Position numbers and translations under genes: made by a program. Positions 1 through 7,508 of a stretch of 8,135 nucleotides of DNA are shown here, in pieces (the stretch's first letter is position 1; each line of letters opens with the position of its first letter). Under the pieces are notes generated by a model, which was not told the DNA's origin, made no database searches, and was given only the letters and a program-made list of their open reading frames with translations. The DNA is from Gemmatimonadota bacterium. GTDB taxonomy: Bacteria; Gemmatimonadota; Gemmatimonadetes; Gemmatimonadales; GWC2-71-9. The DNA is taken from positions 1-8,135 of the forward strand of contig JAOUIC010000054.1 of NCBI GenBank assembly GCA_029884275.1, in the 5' to 3' direction.

Positions 1-780
<780 letters not shown>

Positions 781-810
781 TCGGTTCTCCTCAGTAGGTT
801 CCGCAATGAA

Positions 811-835
811 CCGGGCCGGGGACTGCCCGGCCCGG
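811..835 (-). terminator. GC-rich hairpin between the small ORF and hppA (terminator or attenuator candidate)
   Basis: A perfect 10-base-pair inverted repeat, CCGGGCCGGG at 811-820 and CCCGGCCCGG at 826-835, with a 5-base loop. It begins five bases past the stop codon of the 96-codon gene and ends 30 bases before the hppA start. There is no T-run after it on the minus strand, so it is not a canonical intrinsic terminator. It could slow or partly end transcription of the inositol-lipid operon, protect an mRNA end, or sit in the hppA leader. No promoter is evident in this 57-base gap, so hppA may depend on read-through. Confidence 0.5.
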
Positions 836-839
836 ACGT

Positions 840-1130
840 CTAGTACGCGCCCCGCTCGTGGTGCGTCGGTTCCGCAGTGCTATGCACCCGGGTGAGAAAC
901 AGCTTGGCCAGCTTGTCGGCCTCGCTCTCGCCGGGCTGGTTGGTTTCCACCGTGACCAGCGTGTAGTGGCCCCCTTCGGCCTGGGCGCTCACGGCGACCT
1001 GCCCGATGGTCCCGGCGTAACGCCGGCGCCGAGGCGCCTCTTCGGTGGGCGCGAGCCGGGCCCCGAAGAAGGCGTTGGCCTGCGCCATCACGGCATCCGG
1101 CGCCAGCTGGGTCCGGTGGAAGTACTTCAT
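840..1130 (-). CDS. Small conserved-looking protein of unknown function, coupled to ino1
   Basis: I do not recognise the family. The product is 96 residues, soluble, with no signal peptide or membrane segment. The N-terminal part (MKYFHRTQLAPDAVMAQANAFF) looks helical. It is followed by an Arg-rich turn (RRRRY, about 34-38), a central stretch of likely alternating beta strands (GTIGQVAVSAQAEGGHYTLV), and a helix around ADKLAKLFLTRVHS. This suggests a compact alpha+beta domain. The ATG lies four bases after the TGA of ino1, with no clear separate ribosome binding site, so translation probably depends on ino1 by re-initiation. Its reality is supported by that tight spacing, by a frame that fills the gap exactly, and by a stop just before the hairpin. 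Its place as third gene after the inositol-phosphate lipid enzymes suggests an accessory role there, but this is inference only. Confidence 0.8.
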   Translation of the reverse strand: MKYFHRTQLAPDAVMAQANAFFGARLAPTEEAPRRRRYAGTIGQVAVSAQAEGGHYTLVTVETNQPGESEADKLAKLFLTRVHSTAEPTHHERGAY

Positions 1131-1134
1131 CGGC

Positions 1135-2466
1135 TCAGGAGTCCCCGTACTCGTAGTACTCCACCCCGAGGTGGGTGATCACCGACTCACCCATGAGCCA
1201 GCGCAGCGTGTTCTTGAGTTTGGTGTGCTGGATGAACAGGTCGTGCTCGGGATACAGCCCCGGCGCGACCTGCGGGCTCTTGAAGTAGAACGAGAGCCAC
1301 TCCTGGATGCCGGAGAGCCGGGCCCGCTGGGCCAGATCGAAGAACAGCGCCAGGTCGAGCACCAGCGGGGCGGCCAGGATCGAGTCGCGGCACAGGAAAT
1401 CGACCTTGATCTGCATCGGGTAGCCACACCACCCGAAGATGTCGATGTTGTCCCACCCCTCCTTGTTGTCACCGCGCGGCGGGTAGTAGTTGATCCGGAC
1501 CTTGTGGTAGATGTCGCCGTACAGTTCGGGGTAGAGCTGCGGCTGGAGGATGTACTCCAGCACGCCCAGCTTGGACTCTTCCTTGGTCTTGAAGCTCTCG
1601 GGATCGTCGAGCACCTCGCCGTCCCGGTTGCCGAGGATGTTGGTCGAGTACCAGCCCGCCACGCCCAGCATGCGGGCCTTGAACATCGGCGCCAGCACGG
1701 TCTTGAGCATGGTCTGGCCGGTCTTGAAGTCTTTGCCCCCGATCGCCACGCCGCGGTCGCTGGCGAGCTGCTCGATGGCCGGGACGTCGCAACAGAGGTT
1801 CGGCGCGCCATTCGCGAAGGGCACCCCTTCCATGATCGCGGCGTAGGCGTACAGCATCGAGGGGGCGATCGTAATGTCATTCGTCTCCATCGCCTTCTCG
1901 AACGAGGCCAGCGTCTGGTGTGCCGGGCCCGGCTGGATGAAGATCTCGGTGGAGGCGCACCAGACCATCACCAGACGGTCGCAGCCATGCTTCGCCTTGA
2001 AGTCGCGGATGTCCTTCCGGAGCGCCTCGGCCAGCTCCCGCTTGGTGCGGCCCGCCTTGACGTTCTTCCCTTCCAGTCGCTTCACGTAGTGCTGGTCGAA
2101 GACCGCTTGCATCGGCGTGACCGACTTGAGGAAGTCGCGGATCGGCTCCACATGCTCGTGCTTGTCCAGCACGCCGCAGTGCAGGCAGCTCTCGTAGGCG
2201 TTGTCCGGGACCGGGTCCCAGGCCCCGAAGACCAGGTCCTCCAGACTGGCAAGCGGGATGAAGTCCTTGATGAGCGGGGCCCGACCCTCGGTGCGCTTGC
2301 CCAGCCGGATGGTCCCCATCTGGGTGAGGGAGCCGGTCGGCCTGGCCATGCCGCGCCGGGCCAGTTCGACGCCAGCGATGAACGTGGTTGCGACGGCCCC
2401 GAGACCCACGGTGAGCACGCCCAGCTTGCCGGTGGCCGGGGCGACCGGCCGGGGGGATGTAGTCAC
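1135..2466 (-). CDS. ino1: myo-Inositol-3-phosphate synthase (EC 5.5.1.4)
   Basis: Converts glucose-6-phosphate to 1L-myo-inositol-3-phosphate (also numbered 1D-inositol-1-phosphate) using tightly bound NAD+ in an oxidation-aldol-reduction cycle in the cytoplasm. Length is 443 residues, between mycobacterial Ino1 (about 367) and eukaryotic enzymes (over 500). Seen: the Rossmann NAD motif GLGAVATT at 21-28; GGKDFKTGQT at 243-252; NILGNRDG at 276-283; a lysine-bearing loop at 293-299 (KTKEESK); and DIFGWCGYPMQIKVDFLCRD at 342-361, with K354 in the conserved active-site region. These match the lysine/aspartate-rich catalytic core of the family. The start is GTG at 2466, whose GTGA overlaps the stop of the upstream phosphatidyltransferase gene by four bases, so the two are translationally coupled. 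The product is the expected soluble substrate of that neighbour. No frameshift or missing core motif seen. Confidence 0.97.
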   Translation of the reverse strand: MTTSPRPVAPATGKLGVLTVGLGAVATTFIAGVELARRGMARPTGSLTQMGTIRLGKRTEGRAPLIKDFIPLASLEDLVFGAWDPVPDNAYESCLHCGVLDKHEHVEPIRDFLKSVTPMQAVFDQHYVKRLEGKNVKAGRTKRELAEALRKDIRDFKAKHGCDRLVMVWCASTEIFIQPGPAHQTLASFEKAMETNDITIAPSMLYAYAAIMEGVPFANGAPNLCCDVPAIEQLASDRGVAIGGKDFKTGQTMLKTVLAPMFKARMLGVAGWYSTNILGNRDGEVLDDPESFKTKEESKLGVLEYILQPQLYPELYGDIYHKVRINYYPPRGDNKEGWDNIDIFGWCGYPMQIKVDFLCRDSILAAPLVLDLALFFDLAQRARLSGIQEWLSFYFKSPQVAPGLYPEHDLFIQHTKLKNTLRWLMGESVITHLGVEYYEYGDS

Positions 2467-3116
2467 GGAGACGACCCTTTCGGGGTGGCTGGCGGGATCG
2501 CGGCCACCCGATAGACATGCACGAAGCGCTGGACCACCGTGATGACAGACGTCAGCGCGAGGAACGCCACAATCCAGAACAGCACCAGGCCCCGCGGGCC
2601 AGCGCCCACCACGAGCGATGGGACCCCGAGCAGGACGATCCGCTCGGCCCGCTGAGCCATGCCAACCTGACAGTCGATCCCGAGGGATTCCGCCTTGGCC
2701 CGGGCGTAGCTCACGACCTGCGAAGCGAACCCCGCGACCAGGGCGAGCACGATGGCCAGATCGCGGTACGACACGCTCCCCTCGGCCGCCAGCAGGTAGA
2801 ATAGGGCGACCCCGGTGAACGTTGCCGCATCGCCGATCCGGTCGAGGGTCGAGTCATAGAACGCCCCGAAACGGCTCACCGTCTGGTTGGCCCGGGCCAC
2901 GGCACCGTCCAGCGTGTCCACCACCCCGCTCAGCAGATAGAGCAGGCCCCCTAGCTGTACCCGCCCCATCGCGAAGGCCACCCCTGAGGCCACCACGAAA
3001 CTCGCACCAAAGGTGGTGATCGAATTGGGGCTGACGCCGGTGCGGATAAGGTACTCGACCAGCGGCCGCGTCAGGGCAAAGAAGGCCCGCTCGAGGGGTT
3101 TGATGATGAGCTTCAC
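2463..3116 (-). CDS. pgsA: CDP-alcohol phosphatidyltransferase, probable phosphatidylinositol-phosphate synthase
   Basis: Membrane enzyme of 217 residues. It would transfer a phosphatidyl group from CDP-diacylglycerol to inositol-3-phosphate (also numbered 1D-inositol-1-phosphate), releasing CMP and giving phosphatidylinositol phosphate. Seen: the complete CDP-alcohol signature D-G-x2-A-R-x8-G-x3-D-x3-D, with metal-ligand aspartates D67, D70, D88 and D92; an SPNSIT segment at 29-34 typical of the N-terminal helix region; about six hydrophobic helices; and SYARAKAESLG (136-146) followed by QRAER (155-159). The last two resemble the SYxKARAE...ERxER signature of actinobacterial phosphatidylinositol-phosphate synthases and argue against glycerol-phosphate as acceptor. 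The adjacent ino1 supplies the acceptor, which strengthens the call. Starts at GTG 3116 with AAGGGA ten bases upstream; the stop overlaps ino1 by four bases. First gene of the minus-strand operon. A plain PgsA (phosphatidylglycerophosphate synthase) is the less likely alternative. Confidence 0.88.
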   Translation of the reverse strand: MKLIIKPLERAFFALTRPLVEYLIRTGVSPNSITTFGASFVVASGVAFAMGRVQLGGLLYLLSGVVDTLDGAVARANQTVSRFGAFYDSTLDRIGDAATFTGVALFYLLAAEGSVSYRDLAIVLALVAGFASQVVSYARAKAESLGIDCQVGMAQRAERIVLLGVPSLVVGAGPRGLVLFWIVAFLALTSVITVVQRFVHVYRVAAIPPATPKGSSP

Positions 3117-3179
3117 CAGACGCCAGTCCCTTCAACCGAGTGCGGCCGCTCACACCGTCAGGCTTCCGAAAAACCGCCG

Positions 3180-3210
3180 CAAAGGTAATCAGGGGAATGG
3201 TTTATAGGAA
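3180..3210 (-). promoter_or_regulatory. Candidate promoter of the pgsA-ino1 operon
   Basis: On the minus strand, TTCCTA (3210-3205) is followed after 17 bases by TACCTT (3187-3182), which continues as TACCTTTG to 3180. TACCTTTG fits the TAnnTTTG -7 element described for Bacteroidota. Transcription would start near 3174, giving a leader of about 58 bases before the GTG. A TATAAA (3206-3201) in the same stretch is an alternative -10 but has no matching -35. The 158-base gap 3117-3274 is otherwise plain, and this is its only AT-richer part. Confidence 0.4.
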
Positions 3211-3245
3211 GCTGCACCGATACCTCGGCGCACCGGGATGTGGTG

Positions 3246-3271
3246 CGGAGGAGCGGCGCGCCGCGGCTCCG
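3246..3271 (-). terminator. Symmetric inverted repeat just past the namZ stop (weak terminator candidate)
   Basis: CGGAG at 3246-3250 pairs with CTCCG at 3267-3271 around the 12-base palindrome GCGGCGCGCCGC (3253-3264). The RNA could fold into an interrupted GC hairpin three bases beyond the namZ stop codon (3275-3277). There is no downstream T-run on the minus strand, so if it ends transcription it does so weakly or with Rho. Confidence 0.3.
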
Positions 3272-3274
3272 GGA

Positions 3275-4528
3275 TCAGGGTGGATAGAGCAGGTACGGAA
3301 TGCGCCTCGCCTCGAAGTCCAGCCTGGCAGCCCCCCAATCCTCCGCCAACTCCCGCCAGCGCCCGGCACCGGCCCCGGGTCCCGCCCCCGCCAGCAGACG
3401 ATCGACACCCCCGCCACCGTAAAGCCTTCTCAGGTGACGAGATCCGGGTGGAAGGCTGACCGCTGAAGTCGTCGCCTCGATGGCATCCAGCAGCGCCAGG
3501 GCTGTCAGGGTCGGGTCGTAGCGCTCCCGGTCAGTGACGGTCAGCCGGATCCCGGCGAGCGCCGTGTCCCCGTATTTCCCGTCCCCAGGACGGACCGGGG
3601 TGAAGCCCACCCCGGCGAAGCGCACCCCCTCGAGACCCGCACCGCGGAGCCGCGCCAGCACTCCGGCAGTATCGAGCCCGGGCGCCCCGATCTGCTCGAA
3701 GGGGTAGTCACTGCCCCGCCCCACAGAGAGCGCGGTTCCTTCGAACAGGCACAGGCCGGGGTAGTGAATCAGCGCCTCGAGCGTGCGGAGGTTGGGCGAG
3801 GGCGGCACGAATGGCAGGCCGGTCTGGTCGAAGTACATCGTCCGCCGCCATCCCGAGGCCGGCACCACGACCAGATCGGTCGTCAGGGCGAGGTCGTGCC
3901 GGGCCAGCAGGGCGAGTTCACCGAGCGTCATGCCGTGACGCATCGGGACGGCGAGGAGGCCGACCGCCGAGCGGTAGGCGGTGTCGAGCACGTTGCCCTG
4001 CACCGCGCCGCCGATGGGATTGGGCCGGTCGAGGACCACGACCGGAATCCCCCGCGCCGCCGCCACGCGCATCACCTCGACGGTCGTCCAGAGGTAGGTG
4101 TAATACCGGGCGCCGGCATCCTGCAGATCGACCACCAGCACCTCGACGCCGTACAGCATCGCGTCGGTGGGTGCGGAATTCCGGCCGTAGAGGCTGTAGA
4201 TTGGTAGCCCGGTCGCGGAATCGCGCGAGGAGGCAACCTCGGCGCCGGGGTCCGCGGTTCCCCGAAAGCCGTGCTCCGGGCTGAACAGCGCGACCAGGTG
4301 AACGCCCGCGCCCGCCAGCCGGTCGACTCCGCTGACGCCAGCGGCATCGATTCCCGACTGGTTGGTCACCAGCCCAACTCGTTTGCCGCGCACCAGGTGG
4401 AGGCTGTCGCTGAGCAGCACCTCCAGCCCCGGCCGGACCGCCGGTTCTCCCTTGGGAGTGGCCCGGGGACACCCGGCGCAAACCGTCACCCCCAGCAGGA
4501 ATCCGAGCATCCCGTGCATCGCTTGCAT
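3275..4528 (-). CDS. namZ: Exo-beta-N-acetylmuramidase NamZ (GH171, formerly DUF1343/YbbC)
   Basis: Cleaves terminal beta-linked N-acetylmuramic acid from the non-reducing ends of peptidoglycan fragments. With the 4528 start it is 417 residues, close to B. subtilis NamZ. Seen: TNQSG (55-59), SPEHGFRG (83-90) holding the conserved Glu-His of the family active site, DLQDAGARYYTY (134-145), DRPNPIGG (167-174), PMRHGMTLGE (195-204), PPSPN (242-246) and YPGLCLFEGTALSVGRG (256-272). All are hallmarks of the family. The N-terminus is a hydrophobic leader ending in Cys20 (VCAGC), a loose lipobox, so it is probably exported and perhaps a lipoprotein, although the leader lacks basic residues. Three in-frame ATGs at 4528, 4519 and 4510 compete; 4528 is preferred because GAGG lies four bases upstream. 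It faces nagZ-amiE head-to-head, as a rearranged version of the B. subtilis ybbC-ybbD-ybbE order. Confidence 0.93.
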   Translation of the reverse strand: MQAMHGMLGFLLGVTVCAGCPRATPKGEPAVRPGLEVLLSDSLHLVRGKRVGLVTNQSGIDAAGVSGVDRLAGAGVHLVALFSPEHGFRGTADPGAEVASSRDSATGLPIYSLYGRNSAPTDAMLYGVEVLVVDLQDAGARYYTYLWTTVEVMRVAAARGIPVVVLDRPNPIGGAVQGNVLDTAYRSAVGLLAVPMRHGMTLGELALLARHDLALTTDLVVVPASGWRRTMYFDQTGLPFVPPSPNLRTLEALIHYPGLCLFEGTALSVGRGSDYPFEQIGAPGLDTAGVLARLRGAGLEGVRFAGVGFTPVRPGDGKYGDTALAGIRLTVTDRERYDPTLTALALLDAIEATTSAVSLPPGSRHLRRLYGGGGVDRLLAGAGPGAGAGRWRELAEDWGAARLDFEARRIPYLLYPP

Positions 4529-4529
4529 C
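4507..4529. repeat. Three GCATC repeats at 9-base spacing over the divergent namZ/nagZ starts
   Basis: GCATC occurs at 4507-4511, 4516-4520 and 4525-4529. The repeats span the three possible ATG starts of namZ on the minus strand and the GTG (4514) and TTG (4523) starts of nagZ on the plus strand. They may simply reflect the clustered ATG codons, or form a protein- or RNA-binding site governing both genes. Confidence 0.35.
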
Positions 4530-6286
4530 GCGCCTCGCTGTTTGCCGCCCTCGCGGCGCTGACCCTCTCCGCCGGGCCACTGGGAGCGCAGACCTCCCGG
4601 CGGTTCGGTCTCCGGGCCGATCCCGCCGTCCTCGACTCCGCCGCGGTGGAGCGACTGGCCGACACGCTCCCGCTCCGCGCCCGCGTGGCCCAGCTGGTCA
4701 TGCCCTGGATTCCGGGAAGCTACGCCGCCTTCGATGACAGCGCCTTCACCGTGATGCAGGGGTGGGTGGACTCGCTGGAAGTCGGGGGGATCATCGTCTC
4801 GATCGGCTCCCCGCTCGACGTCGCGATGAAGCTCAACCGGCTTCAGTACCGGTCCGTGCTGCCCCTCCTCGTCGCAGCCGCTTTCGAGAGCGGCACCAGC
4901 ATCAGGCTGACCGGCGCGACCCCCTTCCCGAGCAATATGGCGGTTGCCGCCGGTGGCCGGGAGCAGGACGCGTACGAGGTCGGCCGGGTGACGGCGCTCG
5001 AAGGGCGGTCGGTGGGGGTGCACCTGGCCTTCGCACCGGTGGCGGACATCAACAACAACCCCGCCAACCCCATCATCAACACCCGGTCCTTCGGCGAGGA
5101 TCCCGCAGCCGTGGGCCGACTGGTGAGTGCCGCGGTCCGCGGCCTGCAGGAGAACGGCATGCTCGCCACCGCCAAGCATTTTCCCGGGCATGGCGACACC
5201 GAGACGGATTCCCACATCGCCCTGCCGGTCATCAAGGCGACCTGGCCCCGGTTCGATTCCCTCGAGCTGGTCCCCTTCCGGGCCGCGGTGGATGCCGGCG
5301 TGGCCTTCGTGATGTCCGCGCACCTCGCGGCGCCGGCCCTCGCGTCCGCGCCGGACCGGCCGGCGACGCTCGACCCGGCGGTCATGAGCCAGCTGCTTCG
5401 CGACTCGCTCCATTTTGGCGGCATGGTCGTGACGGATGCCCTCGAGATGGGCGGGATCGTGAGCAAGTATGGCGCGGCCGAGGCGGCGGTCCTGGCGTTC
5501 GAGGCGGGTGCCGACCTGCTGTTGCAACCCACCGACCCAGGCGCCGTCATCGAGGCGATGGTGACGGCGGTGGAGTCGGGACGGATCAGCGAGGAACGAC
5601 TCGACCGGTCGGTCCGTCGGCTCCTCCGTCTCAAGCACCGGCTCGGGCTGTTTGCCAGGCGCTACGTGCCCCTGGACAGCGTGCCGGAGGTGGTCGGGAG
5701 CGGCAGGTTCCTCGAGGCCGCGCGCGACATCGCGCAGCGGTCCCTGGTGCTCGCCGTGGACAGTCTCGGCAGCGTGGACAGCCTCCGATCGGGCCGCCGC
5801 AGCATCGCGCTGGTCACGTATGGCGAGGACAACGCCGCCACCGTCGGCGGTACGCTCCACCGGCGGCTGCGGGACGCCGGCCACCGGGTCACGCTCTTCC
5901 GCCTCTGGCCGGCCAGCGGGGAGGCCAGCTTCGATTCCGCCCGCGCCGTCATCAGGCGGAGCGAGTACACGGTGTTCGCTGCGTCGGTGAGGGTGAGCGC
6001 GTGGAAGGGGAGCGTCGGCCTCCCGGATCAGGTGGCCGAGCTCATCGACCGGACCATGCGGCGGCGGAATGCCGTGCTGGTCTCGCTCGGCTCCCCGTAC
6101 ATCGGCCTGCAAGTGGCGCATCTCCGCAGCTACCTGATCGCCTGGGACTCACGCAGCCTGGCCGAGTGGGCCGCGGCACGTGCCCTGACGGGAGAAGCGT
6201 CGATCACCGGCCGCCTGCCCGTTTCCCTTCCTCCGAGGTTTCCCGTCGGCTCCGGGCTGCAGCGCGCGGGGCGGGGCTGGGAGTGA
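4514..6286 (+). CDS. nagZ: Secreted beta-N-acetylglucosaminidase NagZ, GH3, two-domain type
   Basis: Removes terminal beta-N-acetylglucosamine from muropeptides by a retaining mechanism. It is 590 residues, near the two-domain Bacillus enzyme (about 640) and unlike the single-domain cytosolic enterobacterial form (about 340). Seen: a signal peptide (HRLHR basic end, hydrophobic core, likely cut after LGA at residue 25); ADINNNPANPIINTRSFGED; KHFPGHGDTETDSH at 221-234 with the catalytic Asp232/His234 dyad that marks NagZ-type GH3; and MVVTDALEMGG with the nucleophile Asp308. A C-terminal alpha/beta domain runs from about residue 430. GTG 4514 is chosen because it gives the complete signal peptide; AGGA lies 13 bases upstream, so ribosome binding is weak. 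TTG 4523 is the alternative. The reading frame is open further upstream, but that part is antisense to namZ and lacks family features. It overlaps amiE by four bases. Confidence 0.95.
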   Translation: MHRLHRASLFAALAALTLSAGPLGAQTSRRFGLRADPAVLDSAAVERLADTLPLRARVAQLVMPWIPGSYAAFDDSAFTVMQGWVDSLEVGGIIVSIGSPLDVAMKLNRLQYRSVLPLLVAAAFESGTSIRLTGATPFPSNMAVAAGGREQDAYEVGRVTALEGRSVGVHLAFAPVADINNNPANPIINTRSFGEDPAAVGRLVSAAVRGLQENGMLATAKHFPGHGDTETDSHIALPVIKATWPRFDSLELVPFRAAVDAGVAFVMSAHLAAPALASAPDRPATLDPAVMSQLLRDSLHFGGMVVTDALEMGGIVSKYGAAEAAVLAFEAGADLLLQPTDPGAVIEAMVTAVESGRISEERLDRSVRRLLRLKHRLGLFARRYVPLDSVPEVVGSGRFLEAARDIAQRSLVLAVDSLGSVDSLRSGRRSIALVTYGEDNAATVGGTLHRRLRDAGHRVTLFRLWPASGEASFDSARAVIRRSEYTVFAASVRVSAWKGSVGLPDQVAELIDRTMRRRNAVLVSLGSPYIGLQVAHLRSYLIAWDSRSLAEWAAARALTGEASITGRLPVSLPPRFPVGSGLQRAGRGWE

Positions 6287-7455
6287 AGCGCCTCCGCTGG
6301 CTGAGTCTGCTCCCCGGACTGGCCGGCTGCTCCCTCAACCCTCCCCCGCAGCCTGCCGCGTTGCCGCCTCCAGGATGGTCGCGCGTCACGCGCTTCCTGG
6401 ATTCCGCCGTGGCCGACAGCGCGGCTCCGGGTGCCGTCCTCGCGGTAAGCATCGAAGGCCGGCGCCTCTACCACGGGACCGGCCGGCTCGGCGCGGACGA
6501 CGGGTCCGCGCCGGACAGCACGACGATCTACGACCTGGCGTCACTCACCAAGGTCGTGGCCCTCACCACGCTGGTGCAGCTCCTGGTCGAGGCCGGGGAC
6601 CTCGGCCTCGACGTGCCCGCGGCGCGGTACGTGCCGGCCTTTTCCGGCGGCGGGCGCGATTCGGTGACACTGCGGCAGCTGCTCACCCACTCGAGCGGCC
6701 TGCCGGCGTGGCGTCCGCTCCACCTCCAGTCCGCCACTCGAGCCGAAGCCTTCGCCCTGGCGGACACCACCGCCCTCGAGGCGCCACCCGGCACGCGATA
6801 CACCTACTCCGACCTGGGCGCGATCGTGATCACACAGGTCGTGGAGGCGATGACCGGCCGGCGGCTCGACACCCTGGTCGGCGAGCGGCTGACTGAACCG
6901 CTGCAACTCCGCGAGACCGGGTTCCTTCCCGCACAGGAACTGGCCCCCCGCATCGCACCCACCGAGAACGACCCGTGGCGCGGGCGCACCCTCAGAGGTG
7001 AGGTGCACGACGAAAACGCGAGCCGACTGGACGGAGTGAGCGGCCACGCGGGGCTCTTCGCCTCCGCCCGCGACCTGCTCGTGATCGCCGACTGGCTCAT
7101 CGCCCGGTGGCACGGCGCAGACGGCCCGGCGGCGGCGCAATGGACCCGCGAGTTCACCCGGCGGCAGGATCTCCCTCCCGGCTCGAGCCGGGCGCTGGGC
7201 TGGGACACGCCCTCGGAGGGGAGCAGCGCGGGCACGCGGCTCGGCCCCGGGAGCTTCGGCCACACCGGGTTCACCGGCACCTCGATCTGGGTCGACCCGG
7301 CGCACAGGCTGGCAATTGTCCTGCTCAGCAACCGCGTCCATCCCACCCGCCAGAATCCGCGGTGGGGGCCGGTACGCGCGGGTGTGGCGGACCTGGTGAG
7401 CGCGCTATGGGACAGCTCCGGGCCCAAGCCGGCGGGCGATCTCCCCTCACCTTGA
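6283..7455 (+). CDS. amiE: AmiE-like serine hydrolase lipoprotein (beta-lactamase fold, YbbE type)
   Basis: Class C beta-lactamase-fold serine hydrolase of 390 residues. B. subtilis AmiE (YbbE), its probable counterpart, is an N-acetylmuramyl-L-alanine amidase that removes the peptide from MurNAc after NagZ has acted. Seen: a lipoprotein leader MKRLRWLSLLPGLAGC with a classical LAGC lipobox (Cys16); the SxxK nucleophile motif SLTK (Ser87, Lys90); a Tyr-Ser-Asp motif (Tyr175); HDENA (242-246) and GVSGHAGLF (251-259), typical of the YbbE branch; and the HTG triad (327-329). The GTG start overlaps the nagZ stop (GTGA), so the genes are translationally coupled, and the start also fits the lipoprotein leader exactly. 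The SxxK fold also includes esterases and DD-peptidases. The amidase call therefore leans on the NagZ/NamZ neighbours and the HDENA/GHAG motifs. No terminator is obvious after it. Confidence 0.88.
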   Translation: MKRLRWLSLLPGLAGCSLNPPPQPAALPPPGWSRVTRFLDSAVADSAAPGAVLAVSIEGRRLYHGTGRLGADDGSAPDSTTIYDLASLTKVVALTTLVQLLVEAGDLGLDVPAARYVPAFSGGGRDSVTLRQLLTHSSGLPAWRPLHLQSATRAEAFALADTTALEAPPGTRYTYSDLGAIVITQVVEAMTGRRLDTLVGERLTEPLQLRETGFLPAQELAPRIAPTENDPWRGRTLRGEVHDENASRLDGVSGHAGLFASARDLLVIADWLIARWHGADGPAAAQWTREFTRRQDLPPGSSRALGWDTPSEGSSAGTRLGPGSFGHTGFTGTSIWVDPAHRLAIVLLSNRVHPTRQNPRWGPVRAGVADLVSALWDSSGPKPAGDLPSP

Positions 7456-7508
7456 GCTAATCCTCGCCCGGACAATCACTTAACGCCGATGGCAGGAAGT
7501 CGAAGGAA

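Noticed and set aside
1045..2514. Open frame of 489 codons on the plus strand opposite ino1
   Set aside because: GC-rich antisense shadow; the product is Arg/His/Val-rich with no known motif, while the minus strand encodes a complete Ino1.
3201..3206. TATAAA on the minus strand as the main pgsA -10 box
   Set aside because: The -35 position (GCCGAG) has no match; kept only as an alternative to the TACCTTTG element.
4447..4458. CTCCC-TT-GGGAG inverted repeat upstream of nagZ as an operator
   Set aside because: Only five base pairs, inside namZ coding sequence, with a two-base centre; expected by chance at this GC content.
4271..4513. Upstream ATG (4271) extension of nagZ
   Set aside because: It would add 81 residues antisense to namZ and bury the signal peptide.
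4529..6121. Long upstream extension of the namZ frame, antisense to nagZ, giving a 948-codon open frame
   Set aside because: The extension has low-complexity composition (Arg, Gly, His, Pro) and no family motif. NamZ homologs begin at the leader near 4528, and nagZ is clearly coded on the other strand.
4762..6282. Upstream extension of the amiE frame overlapping nagZ, giving an 897-codon open frame
   Set aside because: Out-of-frame shadow of nagZ; the lipoprotein leader starting at GTG 6283 marks the true beginning.
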